From Pseudoalteromonas spongiae UST010723-006 (GTDB lineage Bacteria; Pseudomonadota; Gammaproteobacteria; Enterobacterales; Alteromonadaceae), in the NCBI RefSeq assembly GCF_000238255.3, contig NZ_CP011040.1:1488001-1552000 (forward strand): 64,000 bases of DNA, read 5' to 3'. Under the pieces are notes generated by a model. That model worked only from the letters and a program-made list of their open reading frames with translations, ran no database searches and was not told the origin of the DNA. The translations under genes were made by a program, and so were the position numbers. The stretch's first letter is position 1. Every line of letters starts with the position of its first letter. This document shows, piece by piece, positions 1-7,191 of the stretch.

Positions 1-36
1 TCGCTACGCTCGGCCGCTGTTGGCGGCGTTATGTGC
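1..36 (+). other. Right half of an integron attC site (partial)
   Basis: The window opens inside an attC recombination site. The sequence CTGTTGGCGGCGTTATG resembles the right end of the complete attC at 33,090-33,155 (read on the minus strand: CTGCTGGCGGCGTTAGG). The GTT of the crossover core is at 28-30, and the following ATGTGC is nearly complementary to GTGCATAAC at 507-515, as expected for the two ends of one cassette. The left half lies outside the window. Confidence 0.6.
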
Positions 37-49
37 TAGGAGAGTAAAC

Positions 50-514
50 GTGGACAAAATCGTTATTTCACAATTAGTTGATAGTGATCGAAGTGCTGTT
101 TTTGACTTGCTTCAAAACGAGCAAACTATGAGGTTTTTGGGACCTAGAAGACCTTTGACTGATGCAGAAGCTGAAGTTTGGTTTGCTAATGAGCAACAGG
201 CAAAAACTAGGTTTGCGTTCAGGTCTGTTGAAACTAACGAAATTGTTGGGTTTTGTGGAATTACGCTACTTGATGCTGAGCTCGACTTTGGGTATTTCAT
301 TCGACAGAAGTTTTGGGGGAAAGGGCTGGCGTGGCTAATGTGCAAGTCAGCAATATTCAAACTGGCTCAATCCATCGACTTAACCCAAGTTAAAGTTTTC
401 ATTGCTTCAGATAATGTGGGTAGCCAAAAAGTGGCGCATAAACTTGGTTGGCAAATAAAGTGCGTAGCTAAGAATGAATTTGAGTCAGGGCACTTATATC
501 AAATACGTGCATAA
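50..514 (+). CDS. GNAT family N-acetyltransferase (RimJ/RimL-type), integron cassette gene
   Basis: Acetyl-CoA-dependent N-acetyltransferase of about 154 residues, the usual length of the RimJ/RimL-like (Acetyltransf_3) branch. Visible features are an N-terminal strand with RFLGPRRPLT, the strand EIVGFCGITLLDAELDFGYFI, the acetyl-CoA loop around FWGKGLA, and the SDNVGSQKVAHKLGW segment typical of motif B. The start is taken as GTG at 50 because AGGAG sits 8 bases upstream; a reading from TTG at 20 would begin inside the attC site. The gene sits between an attC end and an attC left half, so it is a single-gene cassette. The substrate (protein, antibiotic or metabolite) cannot be told from sequence. 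Confidence 0.8.
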   Translation: MDKIVISQLVDSDRSAVFDLLQNEQTMRFLGPRRPLTDAEAEVWFANEQQAKTRFAFRSVETNEIVGFCGITLLDAELDFGYFIRQKFWGKGLAWLMCKSAIFKLAQSIDLTQVKVFIASDNVGSQKVAHKLGWQIKCVAKNEFESGHLYQIRA

Positions 515-545
515 CAAAGCATTTCAGAGTGATTCGCAACGCTTA
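507..545 (+). other. Left half of an attC site, right half missing
   Basis: GTGCATAACAAAGC directly at the stop codon of the GNAT gene has the form of an attC R'' box (RYYYAAC) with flanking left arm, and complements the cassette's own 5' end (GTTATGTGC at 28-36). No matching right half follows, so the array appears broken here. Confidence 0.5.
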
Positions 546-552
546 GCTGTAT

Positions 553-705
553 ATGGAAGATTGGCATGTTAAGCATTTCGAGCATTTAACACCCACAGTA
601 ATAAGTGATTTTAATGGCAAGCCTGTAATTAAAATTAATGAACTAAAGGCATGGTATACAGATAACAAACCAACTAAAAGTACGGAGAAAATAAATGGAC
701 TTTAA
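553..705 (+). CDS. Possible 50-residue small protein overlapping the next gene
   Basis: ATG at 553 opens a 50-codon frame whose TAA (703-705) lies inside the next gene, overlapping its ATG at 695 by 11 bases. The product is acidic/basic mixed, with no membrane segment or signal peptide. It has no good ribosome binding site, so it may be the tail of a longer gene truncated at the broken cassette border. I do not recognise the family. The overlap would allow translational coupling with the gene at 695. Confidence 0.35.
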   Translation: MEDWHVKHFEHLTPTVISDFNGKPVIKINELKAWYTDNKPTKSTEKINGL

Positions 706-1012
706 CCAAACTAAACAAATTCTTGAAACTGTCGCATCCCATGGTAAATCTGGATGCGGTATCATAACTTTGGCAAATCAAACTAATATTAGCCAATCAC
801 AACTGAGAGAGTTTCTCGATTCTAATAATGATTTTTTCTGCCAACTAAACAATAAACCCACTTATACACTTAACGCATTTGGTAAATACAAAGGCTCTGT
901 TGAAGCTATGTTGCAATCTGTTTCAGAGCGCAATGAAAAAACAAAGTTAAATCAATTGATTTTGGTTGCATGTGTCGCTTTTGCTTTTGGGTATATTTTA
1001 GGCGGCATATAA
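695..1012 (+). CDS. Small protein with C-terminal membrane anchor, unknown function
   Basis: A 105-residue protein with a ribosome binding site ACGGAG 8 bases before ATG. The N-terminal ~60 residues look like a small winged-helix or helical domain (GCGIITLANQTNISQSQLREFL has HTH-like spacing), followed by a linker and one hydrophobic C-terminal segment (residues ~86-104, ending FGYILGGI). This resembles a tail-anchored protein facing the cytoplasm. No enzyme motif is seen. The gene lies between the broken cassette end and the duplicated block and could itself be old cassette cargo. Confidence 0.6.
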   Translation: MDFNQTKQILETVASHGKSGCGIITLANQTNISQSQLREFLDSNNDFFCQLNNKPTYTLNAFGKYKGSVEAMLQSVSERNEKTKLNQLILVACVAFAFGYILGGI

Positions 1013-1121
1013 CCAGTTGCTACAGCATCATTTCGGCCAAAAATACTGCCGGACTAAGCTATGGCGACACTATTTAGCAAATCGGAATTGCATTTAATTA
1101 AACCAAACAAGAAAGTAAAAC

Positions 1122-1331
1122 ATGATTAAAAAGATAATCTCTATCTTAATAGCAATACTAGGTGCTTGGATGTACCTGCATGATGACCCCATTTTTGGCG
1201 TTATTCTTGTCTTTACCGCGCTTCTAATTTATCGACATGCTGACTTTGGAGTAAGTGTTTATTCCGAATTTGATTCGTCGACTGATTCTAGCTCTAGCTC
1301 GGGCAGCGATGGTGACTCAGGCGGAGATTAA
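1122..1331 (+). CDS. Small two-helix membrane protein with Ser/Asp-rich tail
   Basis: A 69-residue protein. Residues ~4-19 and ~24-38 form two closely spaced hydrophobic helices (with DDP between them), and the C-terminal 20 residues are almost only Ser, Asp and Gly (DSSTDSSSSSGSDGDSGGD). Function unknown. Its second half and the downstream terminator recur in decayed form at 3,583-3,903, which shows that this gene unit was duplicated. The start ATG follows a weak AAGAAAG ribosome binding site. Confidence 0.65.
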   Translation: MIKKIISILIAILGAWMYLHDDPIFGVILVFTALLIYRHADFGVSVYSEFDSSTDSSSSSGSDGDSGGD

Positions 1332-1522
1332 TTTCCGCCGCAACAAGCTGGATAAATGAGATAAATAATAGTTGGCTGTTGCTTAAATTTTGCGAATTTA
1401 AGCCAACTATTTTATTTCAGTAAAACACGGCGCAGCATTGGTAAAGAATCAGCATTAAACGTCTAACAAATATTCCAGCTTTAAGTGATTTTAAAGAAAA
1501 AATTCCAGAGTTAGGTGATTTT
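1201..1522 (+). repeat. Direct repeat, copy 1 (second copy at 3,583-3,903)
   Basis: From within the 69-codon gene to past its terminator, this segment is highly similar to 3,583-3,903. Shared stretches include AATTTATCGACAT, CAAGCTGGATAAATGAGATA, CGGCGCAGCATTGGTAAAGA and GCTTTAAGTGATTTTAAAGA. The two copies bracket the ArsR/monooxygenase/LysE block. Confidence 0.85.
1367..1416 (+). terminator. Rho-independent terminator after the 69-codon gene
   Basis: AATAGTTGGCT (1367-1377) pairs perfectly with AGCCAACTATT (1401-1411), followed by TTATTT. An inner pair GCTTAAATT/AATTTAAGC competes with the outer stem. The same outer stem, with a different loop, recurs at 3,754-3,798. Confidence 0.7.
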
Positions 1523-1622
1523 GAACATGCAAAGTGTGTGTTATATCCGTTTGAAAATAAGTGAAATTCTTAAATTGGAATTCTGGAATAAAGTGAGTTT
1601 GTACAATGCGTGCAGTTAACGT

Positions 1623-2297
1623 TCAAATACCATACCTTTTCGTAAAGGCGTTTAACCCTTGCGGTGTAAATTGAATCACTCTGGAATCTAAGTCTTGGCT
1701 TGCCCAATTACGATTCATCGCATCGTCTAACACCCATTTCCCAATACTACCCGCAAGGTGGCTTCTCCTTTCGCTCCAATCTAGACACGCTTTACACAAC
1801 GGTCGGCGGCGCTTGCTAAGTACGTTAAAATCAACACCTATCTTACAAAAAAAATCGTGCCCTGCTTCTGTCAACGTAAGCTCTGTAGATTCCTCAATAA
1901 GCAAACCTTGATCCACTAACGCATCAAGTAACCTTACCCCTAGCTCCCCCGCTAAATGGTCGTAACAAATACGCGATTTTCTTAGCCTTTCGTTTGCGGG
2001 TCCCGTAATAGTTTTGCTCTTTGATAGCGTTGCGCTGATATTTAGCATTTGCTCAATCAGTTCAGCAACTTGCAAGTTTTTAAGCTGAAAATATTTATGA
2101 CGCCCCTGCTTTCTTTCGATCAATAGCTCGCCTTCAACTAATTTCATCAAATGACTGCTGGCGGTTTGAGGGGTAATGTCGGCTTCAAGTGATAACTCTG
2201 TTGCAGTCAACGCTTTACCACTCATCAAAGCAGTCAACATTTTTGATCTGGCTTTATCGCCTATTAGACTTCCAACGTAAGCAATATTAGGTTCCAC
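1623..2297 (-). CDS. ArsR-family winged-helix transcriptional regulator
   Basis: A 224-residue regulator. Residues ~10-80 form the ArsR-type winged helix (KARSKMLTALMSGKALTATELS, then ITPQTASSHLMKLVEGELL as recognition helix, then a wing RKQGRHKYFQL). A second domain of ~130 residues contains four Cys, including RRPLCKACLDW, which might bind a ligand or metal or sense redox state. The length fits the two-domain ArsR group often found next to a monooxygenase or transporter gene. It is divergent from the ABM/LysE pair, and the shared intergenic region carries the palindrome AAAACGTACGTTTT, the likely operator. Repression of both transcription units is inferred. Confidence 0.88.
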   Translation of the reverse strand: MEPNIAYVGSLIGDKARSKMLTALMSGKALTATELSLEADITPQTASSHLMKLVEGELLIERKQGRHKYFQLKNLQVAELIEQMLNISATLSKSKTITGPANERLRKSRICYDHLAGELGVRLLDALVDQGLLIEESTELTLTEAGHDFFCKIGVDFNVLSKRRRPLCKACLDWSERRSHLAGSIGKWVLDDAMNRNWASQDLDSRVIQFTPQGLNAFTKRYGI

Positions 2298-2551
2298 TTA
2301 TTTATTCCTTCACAGTTCGACCACCGTCGAAGCATCACTATTTAAGACCGGTAGACTGCCAAAAAACAGACACGGAAACAATAAGTATGAAAATAACCAA
2401 CTTTTATAAAATCTTTTTAAATTAGATGTACGTGTATTAATCAGCTTTAGCCCGATGGCAAATGATGAAAACTCTCGGAGCAGGTTACATCTGTCATAGC
2501 AAGATAAAAGCAATACTCACTTGGCTAAAACTAAAAAATTTATTGTTAATG

Positions 2552-2585
2552 AAAACGTACGTTTTTGTAGACCCCCGTAACGTAC
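2552..2585. promoter_or_regulatory. Palindromic operator between ArsR-type regulator and its target genes
   Basis: A perfect 14-bp palindrome AAAACGTACGTTTT (2552-2565) is followed by a second ACGTAC core (2580-2585) with a 28-bp core-to-core spacing from the first ACGTAC (2555-2560 region). It lies upstream of the monooxygenase start at 2611 in the 313-bp divergent intergenic region (2298-2610), which otherwise shows no gene. Confidence 0.55.
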
Positions 2586-2610
2586 ATGCGAGTTCCTAAG
2601 GAGAAAATAT

Positions 2611-2931
2611 ATGATCGCAGTAATATTTGAAGTAACTCCAAAAGCTAACGGAAAGGCACGTTATTTTGAAATGGCGCAGGAATTAAAAAGTTCGCTAAAT
2701 CAAATTGATGGCTTTATTTCTGTCGAACGCTTTCAAAGCCTTTCAAACCCAGACACATTTTTATCGTTATCATTTTGGCAAAACGAAGCGGCGGTAACAC
2801 AGTGGAAAGCGCATTTTAAGCACCAAACCGCGCAGAAAAAAGGAAAAGAAGAGCTTTTTAGTCATTTCAGAATAAGAGTTGGCAATATAGTTCGCGATTA
2901 TGGCAGTGACAACCACACACTAAAGCAATAG
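2611..2931 (+). CDS. Antibiotic biosynthesis monooxygenase (ABM) domain protein
   Basis: A 106-residue protein with the ferredoxin-like ABM fold: MIAVIFEVTP, a helix, then FISVERFQSLSNPDTFLSLSFWQNEAAVTQWKAHFKHQTAQKKG. The last segment (W..H..H) is the classical pattern of this dimeric family, which includes heme-degrading and quinol monooxygenases. AAGGAG precedes ATG by 8 bases. It is the first gene of a two-gene unit with the LysE-type exporter (12 bp gap), divergent from the ArsR regulator. A detoxification role (oxidise, then export) is inferred. Confidence 0.85.
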   Translation: MIAVIFEVTPKANGKARYFEMAQELKSSLNQIDGFISVERFQSLSNPDTFLSLSFWQNEAAVTQWKAHFKHQTAQKKGKEELFSHFRIRVGNIVRDYGSDNHTLKQ

Positions 2932-2943
2932 TCAGAGAAGAAA

Positions 2944-3576
2944 ATGAATCTAGATCAATATGCTACGTATACAATAATAGTTACGATGCTTTTGGCATCC
3001 CCAGGCCCATCCGTATTACTTTCAATTAATAACGGTTTAAACTTCGGCAGAAAGCTCGCAGCGTTCGGCGTTTTAGGGAATGTAATTGCATTTCAACTCT
3101 TATTACTTATCAGCGCTACAAGTTTAGCAACGATTATTTTGGCGTTTGAAGAATTATTAGCCGTAATAAAATTTTTTGGCGCTAGTTATTTATGTTATTT
3201 AGGAATTAAGATTTATCGCTCAGCTGTATTTCAACTAAGTACTGGTGTGTCTAGACCTTCTATACACTCCCAACCTTGGCTAATCTTCAAACAAGCTTTT
3301 TGGGTGACATCTTTAAACCCGAAAGCCCTAATTTTTGTATCAGCCTTATTACCTCAATTTATTTACTCAAAAACACCATTGATACCTCAAGTAACTGTGC
3401 TTTGTATTATCAGTGCATTGATTCATTTTACAATTTATTTCAGCTATGCCGCACTGGCTGATAAGGCAAAGCACCTAATTAGTGGTAATAAAAACCGTCA
3501 ACGATTCAATAAAATAAGTGGTGTAACGTTTTTATTGTTTGGTATCGCGCTGGTAATACCGAGCTTTAGTACTTAA
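2944..3576 (+). CDS. LysE/RhtB family exporter
   Basis: A 210-residue inner-membrane exporter of the LysE/RhtB family, which exports amino acids and related solutes. The diagnostic N-terminal motif PGPSVLL is at residues 20-26, followed by NGLNFGRKLAAFGVLGN (the G-rich second signature) and about six hydrophobic helices. The substrate is unknown. It sits 12 bp after the ABM gene and is likely co-transcribed with it under ArsR control. The copy-2 repeat begins immediately after its stop. Confidence 0.9.
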   Translation: MNLDQYATYTIIVTMLLASPGPSVLLSINNGLNFGRKLAAFGVLGNVIAFQLLLLISATSLATIILAFEELLAVIKFFGASYLCYLGIKIYRSAVFQLSTGVSRPSIHSQPWLIFKQAFWVTSLNPKALIFVSALLPQFIYSKTPLIPQVTVLCIISALIHFTIYFSYAALADKAKHLISGNKNRQRFNKISGVTFLLFGIALVIPSFST

Positions 3577-3582
3577 ACATAT

Positions 3583-3718
3583 TAGCGTTCCCCTTATTTT
3601 TACCACTCTTTTAATTTATCGACATACTGACTTTGGAGTAAGTGTTTATTGCTAATTTGATTCGTTGGCTGATTCTAGCTCTAGTAAGGGAAGCGATGGT
3701 GACTCGGGCGGAGATTAG
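3583..3718 (+). pseudogene. Decayed 3' half of the 1,122-1,331 small membrane protein gene
   Basis: This segment matches codons ~30-69 of the gene at 1122. The Glu codon in VSVYSEFD is replaced by TAA (reads VSVYC, stop), and the 5' half with the start codon is absent. The tail encoding GSDGDSGGD is still readable, ending in TAG instead of TAA. It is therefore a non-functional partial copy. Confidence 0.8.
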
Positions 3719-3753
3719 ATTCCGCAGCAACAAGCTGGATAAATGAGATAAAT

Positions 3754-3803
3754 AATAGTTGGCTTATGCGCAAGCCATAGCAATTTAAGCCAACTATTTT
3801 ATT
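3754..3803 (+). terminator. Terminator in repeat copy 2
   Basis: AATAGTTGGCT (3754-3764) pairs with AGCCAACTATT (3788-3798), followed by TTATTT. The loop differs from copy 1 and contains its own small stem GGCTT/AAGCC. The conserved stem with a changed loop suggests the terminator is still useful to the upstream LysE gene. Confidence 0.65.
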
Positions 3804-4032
3804 TCATTAAAACACGGCGCAGCATTGGTAAAGAATCAGGCATAAAATGTCTAACAACTATTTCGCTTTAAGTGATTTTAAAGAAAAATTCCCGAGTTAG
3901 GAGAGTGAGTAGAGTTAAAAACAATAAACCCATTATTAATCAACATACTTTTGAGTAATAAATTCTTAGCGCTACATGGTAAAACATTAGAATTACGCTA
4001 AGCTCTGCTAATATAATAGGAAGGAGTTTAGC

Positions 4033-4464
4033 GTGATTACAGGATTAGTGTATCTCAGTGAAGCAACAACGTTTTTTGATGAATTGGACCTAAATTGTCT
4101 GTTAATTAATGCCGCAAATACCAATCAAAAACATTCAATTACCGGCTTTCTTTATTTTAAAAATAGCCAGTTTGTCCAATACATTGAAGGCCCAGCCAAT
4201 ACATTGGATGAATTATTTTTGAAAATAAAATCAGACAAACGCCATAGAGTTAAGATGGTTATTGACCAAATAGAACTTGATAGCAGATTATTCCCAGAAT
4301 GGTCAATGGCGTATTTTGCTTCTCCTGATGATTGTGAGTCGTTTGGTGGTCAAATCTTTTTAAATATGACCCGCTTTATTAGCAATTACGACATGACCAA
4401 AGGCGCTAAGAAAAATGCACTAATAAATCTACTCGGAACGGTAAAACAGCTCAATCATGCGTAA
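4033..4464 (+). CDS. BLUF-domain blue-light photoreceptor
   Basis: A stand-alone BLUF protein of 143 residues. It binds FAD and senses blue light. The key residues are present: Tyr7 in LVYLSEA, Asn31 in ANTNQKHSITGFLYF, Gln49 in FVQYIEGP, and the FPEWSM segment that supplies the switching Trp/Met. The BLUF fold covers residues 1-95; the C-terminal ~45 residues are helical. It has no attached output domain, so it must act on a partner protein. The start is GTG, chosen because AAGGAG lies 7 bases upstream. It is transcribed alone, 198 bp ahead of a TonB receptor; the link to that receptor is not evident. Confidence 0.93.
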   Translation: MITGLVYLSEATTFFDELDLNCLLINAANTNQKHSITGFLYFKNSQFVQYIEGPANTLDELFLKIKSDKRHRVKMVIDQIELDSRLFPEWSMAYFASPDDCESFGGQIFLNMTRFISNYDMTKGAKKNALINLLGTVKQLNHA

Positions 4465-4662
4465 CCTTTTAAAGTCAATATGTGAAGTTTCAGTATGCTT
4501 TCCTGCTATTGCTAGCTTAATTCATGTTGTTTAATCGACAAATTTAAAAGTATAACCTTGCCCGTTTAAATGCCAAATTAGCATAAAGCACTACTCTAAA
4601 TAGTTGATAAAAAGAGCAATGCTTCTAAACTATATATATACCCTGCTCACCATTAATTTTGT

Positions 4663-6684
4663 ATGATTTTCAAATACCTTATCACCTATATACTCTGTGC
4701 TTTGTTAACTTTTTTGAGTGGGTTATCGTTTAAAACATCCGCGCAAACACAGAGTTCTGAAGCTGACCTTTTCTCCCTATCCATTCAAGAATTAATTGAC
4801 ATCGAAATTGATATCGCGTCCAACGATAAAAAAGGCATTAATGAACAACCAAGTGTCATAACATTGATCACTCGCAGTGCCATTGAAAGCTCTGGCGCAC
4901 GTTATTTAAAAGATTTATTAAAACAAGTACCTGGTTTTTGGGTTGGCACCGATACCTTGGGTACATTCTCGGTAAGCTTTCGTGGCATTTGGGGCATGGA
5001 AGCTAAAATATTACTGATTATTGATGGCATTGAACAAAATGAAATGGCATTTGGCTCACTGGTTTTAGGTAACCGCTATCCAGTAAGTAATATCTCTCAG
5101 GTAGAGATCATTCGTGGTCCTGGGTCCGTTAAATATGGCGGTCAAGCTGCTTTAGCAGTAATTCGCGTCACCACACTCAACCAAGCTACCGCCGACAATA
5201 AACTCAATCTGATGACAGACATTGGTAAATCGGGTTTTCATAATGGCATTGTTGGTTTTACTCACTCAGGTGAAGTAACACTTAAATCTTCCCAATTGGA
5301 ATATGGGCTATCTGGTAGTTTAGGCTATGGTGATTACAGTAATGCCACTTGGCAAGCACTGGACGGTTATCAATTTAACCTGCAAAACAATAGCAACTCG
5401 CAACCGACTAACCTAAGTATGAATCTGCGCTATAACGGTTGGGATTTAAATGCACAATATGAAAAGTTAAAACAAGAAGACCGCCTATTGTTTGGTGACT
5501 CGGGATTATTTTTTTCGCCAAACCAGCGTTATACGCAAGCCAATGAGTTAACTTTTTTACATCAAGCGATTAGTTTAGGTAAAGAGTGGCAGCTTAATGA
5601 TAAGCTCGCGTTAAGCAGTAAATTAACTTACACCAATCAAAAACCATGGAATAGCCAAGGGCAATATGGTCATGATCTTTCACGTAAAATAAACCGCTCT
5701 CGTGTCGATGTACAAGGTTTGTATGCATTAGCTGATAACAGCAGCCTATTGATTGGCTCACATTATTATTATGAAAAAGCCGAAGTGAACCAATCTTACA
5801 TTTTCGACCCAACAGTACGATATTTTGGCAGTAATAATGCGTCAAATAATGATTATTCCTTATACGCCCAATACGAATCTGATTGGGATTTTGCCAACGT
5901 ACTTGCCGGTATCCGCTACGAAAACCACGACTTAGCTGGGCCTGAGCTGGTACCTAGGCTGTCACTTACCAAAACTTGGGATAAACTTCATACAAAATTA
6001 ATCTACAACGAGGCATTTAAAATACCGCAATTTGATACTGTTGCCAGTGCACATAATGCAGGCACCCCCATATTAGATCCCGAAACCAGTAAAAGTTGGG
6101 AAATGGAAACCGGTTATCAATTAACCGAAACGGCGTCGCTCGTCGGTAATTTGTACCTATTACAAGTAGATAATTTTATTGGTTTTAATCCGCAATCAGC
6201 CAGTAATACAACACTCGGTGACTTTAGAACCATGGGTATGGAGCTGCAACTTAAGTGGCAATTAGATAAGCTCCACGTCAATGCTAATTATTCATACTTT
6301 ACAGTTGAAAAAAGTAATATTGACTCCTTTACTATTCCATCAAATAAAGATGCGGTTTTGGGTATTCCAAACCATATGTTTAAGGCTGATTTACACTATC
6401 GTTTCACTGCCAATTCGCGCTTTCATCTGCTAGGTAGGATTGTATCGGGTCAATATGCTTGTACTAATGATCCAAACTTTATCTGCGGCGAGCCAGAAAA
6501 ATTAGATACGATTTATGATGTTGATGCTTTCTATCAATATAGAACCACTCATACGTTATGGAATTTTGGCATCAAAAATCTCTTCAATAGCAATGTGTAT
6601 GCGGTACAACCCTTTAAAGGGGGGCAATCACCTATAAACTACGAAAGTACACGCGTAATGTTGGATTTTCAGTATTCGTTTTAA
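4663..6684 (+). CDS. TonB-dependent outer-membrane receptor
   Basis: A 673-residue outer-membrane receptor. A signal peptide (about residues 1-28) is followed by LFSLSIQELIDIEI, a short conserved lead-in typical of this receptor group. The plug domain (~55-165) ends in VEIIRGPGSVKYGGQAALAVI, and the rest is beta-barrel, finishing with LDFQYSF. The C-terminal Phe is the usual outer-membrane signature. No substrate-specific feature is visible; such receptors take up siderophores, cobalamin, sugars or peptides. The ATG has only a poor ribosome binding site. Confidence 0.9.
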   Translation: MIFKYLITYILCALLTFLSGLSFKTSAQTQSSEADLFSLSIQELIDIEIDIASNDKKGINEQPSVITLITRSAIESSGARYLKDLLKQVPGFWVGTDTLGTFSVSFRGIWGMEAKILLIIDGIEQNEMAFGSLVLGNRYPVSNISQVEIIRGPGSVKYGGQAALAVIRVTTLNQATADNKLNLMTDIGKSGFHNGIVGFTHSGEVTLKSSQLEYGLSGSLGYGDYSNATWQALDGYQFNLQNNSNSQPTNLSMNLRYNGWDLNAQYEKLKQEDRLLFGDSGLFFSPNQRYTQANELTFLHQAISLGKEWQLNDKLALSSKLTYTNQKPWNSQGQYGHDLSRKINRSRVDVQGLYALADNSSLLIGSHYYYEKAEVNQSYIFDPTVRYFGSNNASNNDYSLYAQYESDWDFANVLAGIRYENHDLAGPELVPRLSLTKTWDKLHTKLIYNEAFKIPQFDTVASAHNAGTPILDPETSKSWEMETGYQLTETASLVGNLYLLQVDNFIGFNPQSASNTTLGDFRTMGMELQLKWQLDKLHVNANYSYFTVEKSNIDSFTIPSNKDAVLGIPNHMFKADLHYRFTANSRFHLLGRIVSGQYACTNDPNFICGEPEKLDTIYDVDAFYQYRTTHTLWNFGIKNLFNSNVYAVQPFKGGQSPINYESTRVMLDFQYSF

Positions 6685-6782
6685 CAAAAGCGTACGAGTT
6701 ACTAATATACACACGCGACTTGTTCAACCGTTAAAAGGGTGTTGCAGATGCGCTTTGCTTTTGCTATTTTTAGCATCCGTTA

Positions 6783-6850
6783 GGAAGTAAGGACGACCTT
6801 ACCGCTCCATTTTCATCGGGGACGGCCCCACCCAATTTAATTAGGTGGCG
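6783..6850 (+). promoter_or_regulatory. Guanidine-II (mini-ykkC) riboswitch
   Basis: Two hairpins with the diagnostic ACGR loops lie just upstream of the SMR gene: GTAAGG-ACGA-CCTTAC (6787-6802) and GGGG-ACGG-CCCC (6818-6829), separated by 15 bases. This is the mini-ykkC/guanidine-II architecture. CCACC at 6828-6832 can also pair with GGTGG at 6844-6848, which contains the ribosome binding site. Formation of the second hairpin on guanidinium binding would free the site and turn translation on. The pairing is seen in the sequence; the switch direction is inferred and agrees with the known behaviour of the class. Confidence 0.92.
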
Positions 6851-6852
6851 TT

Positions 6853-7191
6853 ATGTTTCTGAGTTATCTCGCCCTTTTTGGTGCATCACTTTTCGAAATT
6901 TTATGGGTTGCGCTACTCGGCGCTCACACATCCGCAAAATCTCATTTTTATGTTCTTATGCTATGCGCTTGCATGGGTTTGAGCTTGTATCTGCTTGGCG
7001 TTGCCAGTAAAACAATCCCAATAACGGTATCGTATGCTATTTGGGTTGGCCTTGGCATTTTAGGGCAAGCAATTATTCAACATTTCGTGTTTAAAAACAC
7101 CCTGTCGATTACTGCTTGGGTATTTACATGCACCCTCACTATCAGTGTTTTCGGGTTACTTTTTTCACAAACAAAGCATGGAGTTATATAA
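6853..7191 (+). CDS. gdx: SMR-family guanidinium exporter (Gdx/SugE type)
   Basis: A 112-residue four-helix small multidrug resistance protein acting as a dimer in the inner membrane. Glu15 in FGASLFEILWVALL is the conserved proton/substrate carboxylate of helix 1, and the central helix motif PITVSYAIWVGLGILGQ is characteristic of the Gdx/SugE branch. The guanidine-II riboswitch directly upstream identifies the likely substrate as guanidinium, exported in exchange for protons. Its TAA overlaps the ATG of the next gene (TAATG), so the two are translated together. Confidence 0.92.
   Translation: MFLSYLALFGASLFEILWVALLGAHTSAKSHFYVLMLCACMGLSLYLLGVASKTIPITVSYAIWVGLGILGQAIIQHFVFKNTLSITAWVFTCTLTISVFGLLFSQTKHGVI

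Larger units (their letters stand above)
3583..3903 (+). repeat. Direct repeat, copy 2 (first copy at 1,201-1,522)
   Basis: Includes the pseudogene remnant and its terminator and ends near CCGAGTTAGG. The region 3,577-4,032 between the LysE gene and the BLUF gene holds nothing else that I can support. Confidence 0.85.

Noticed and set aside
1021..1121. attC site after the 695-1012 gene
   Set aside because: ATATAACCAG has a core-like look, but no complementary half follows and the cassette-end test fails.
2310..2513. 67-codon frame on the minus strand between the ArsR regulator and the monooxygenase gene
   Set aside because: It has no good ribosome binding site and no recognisable product, and it occupies the divergent promoter region with the operator.
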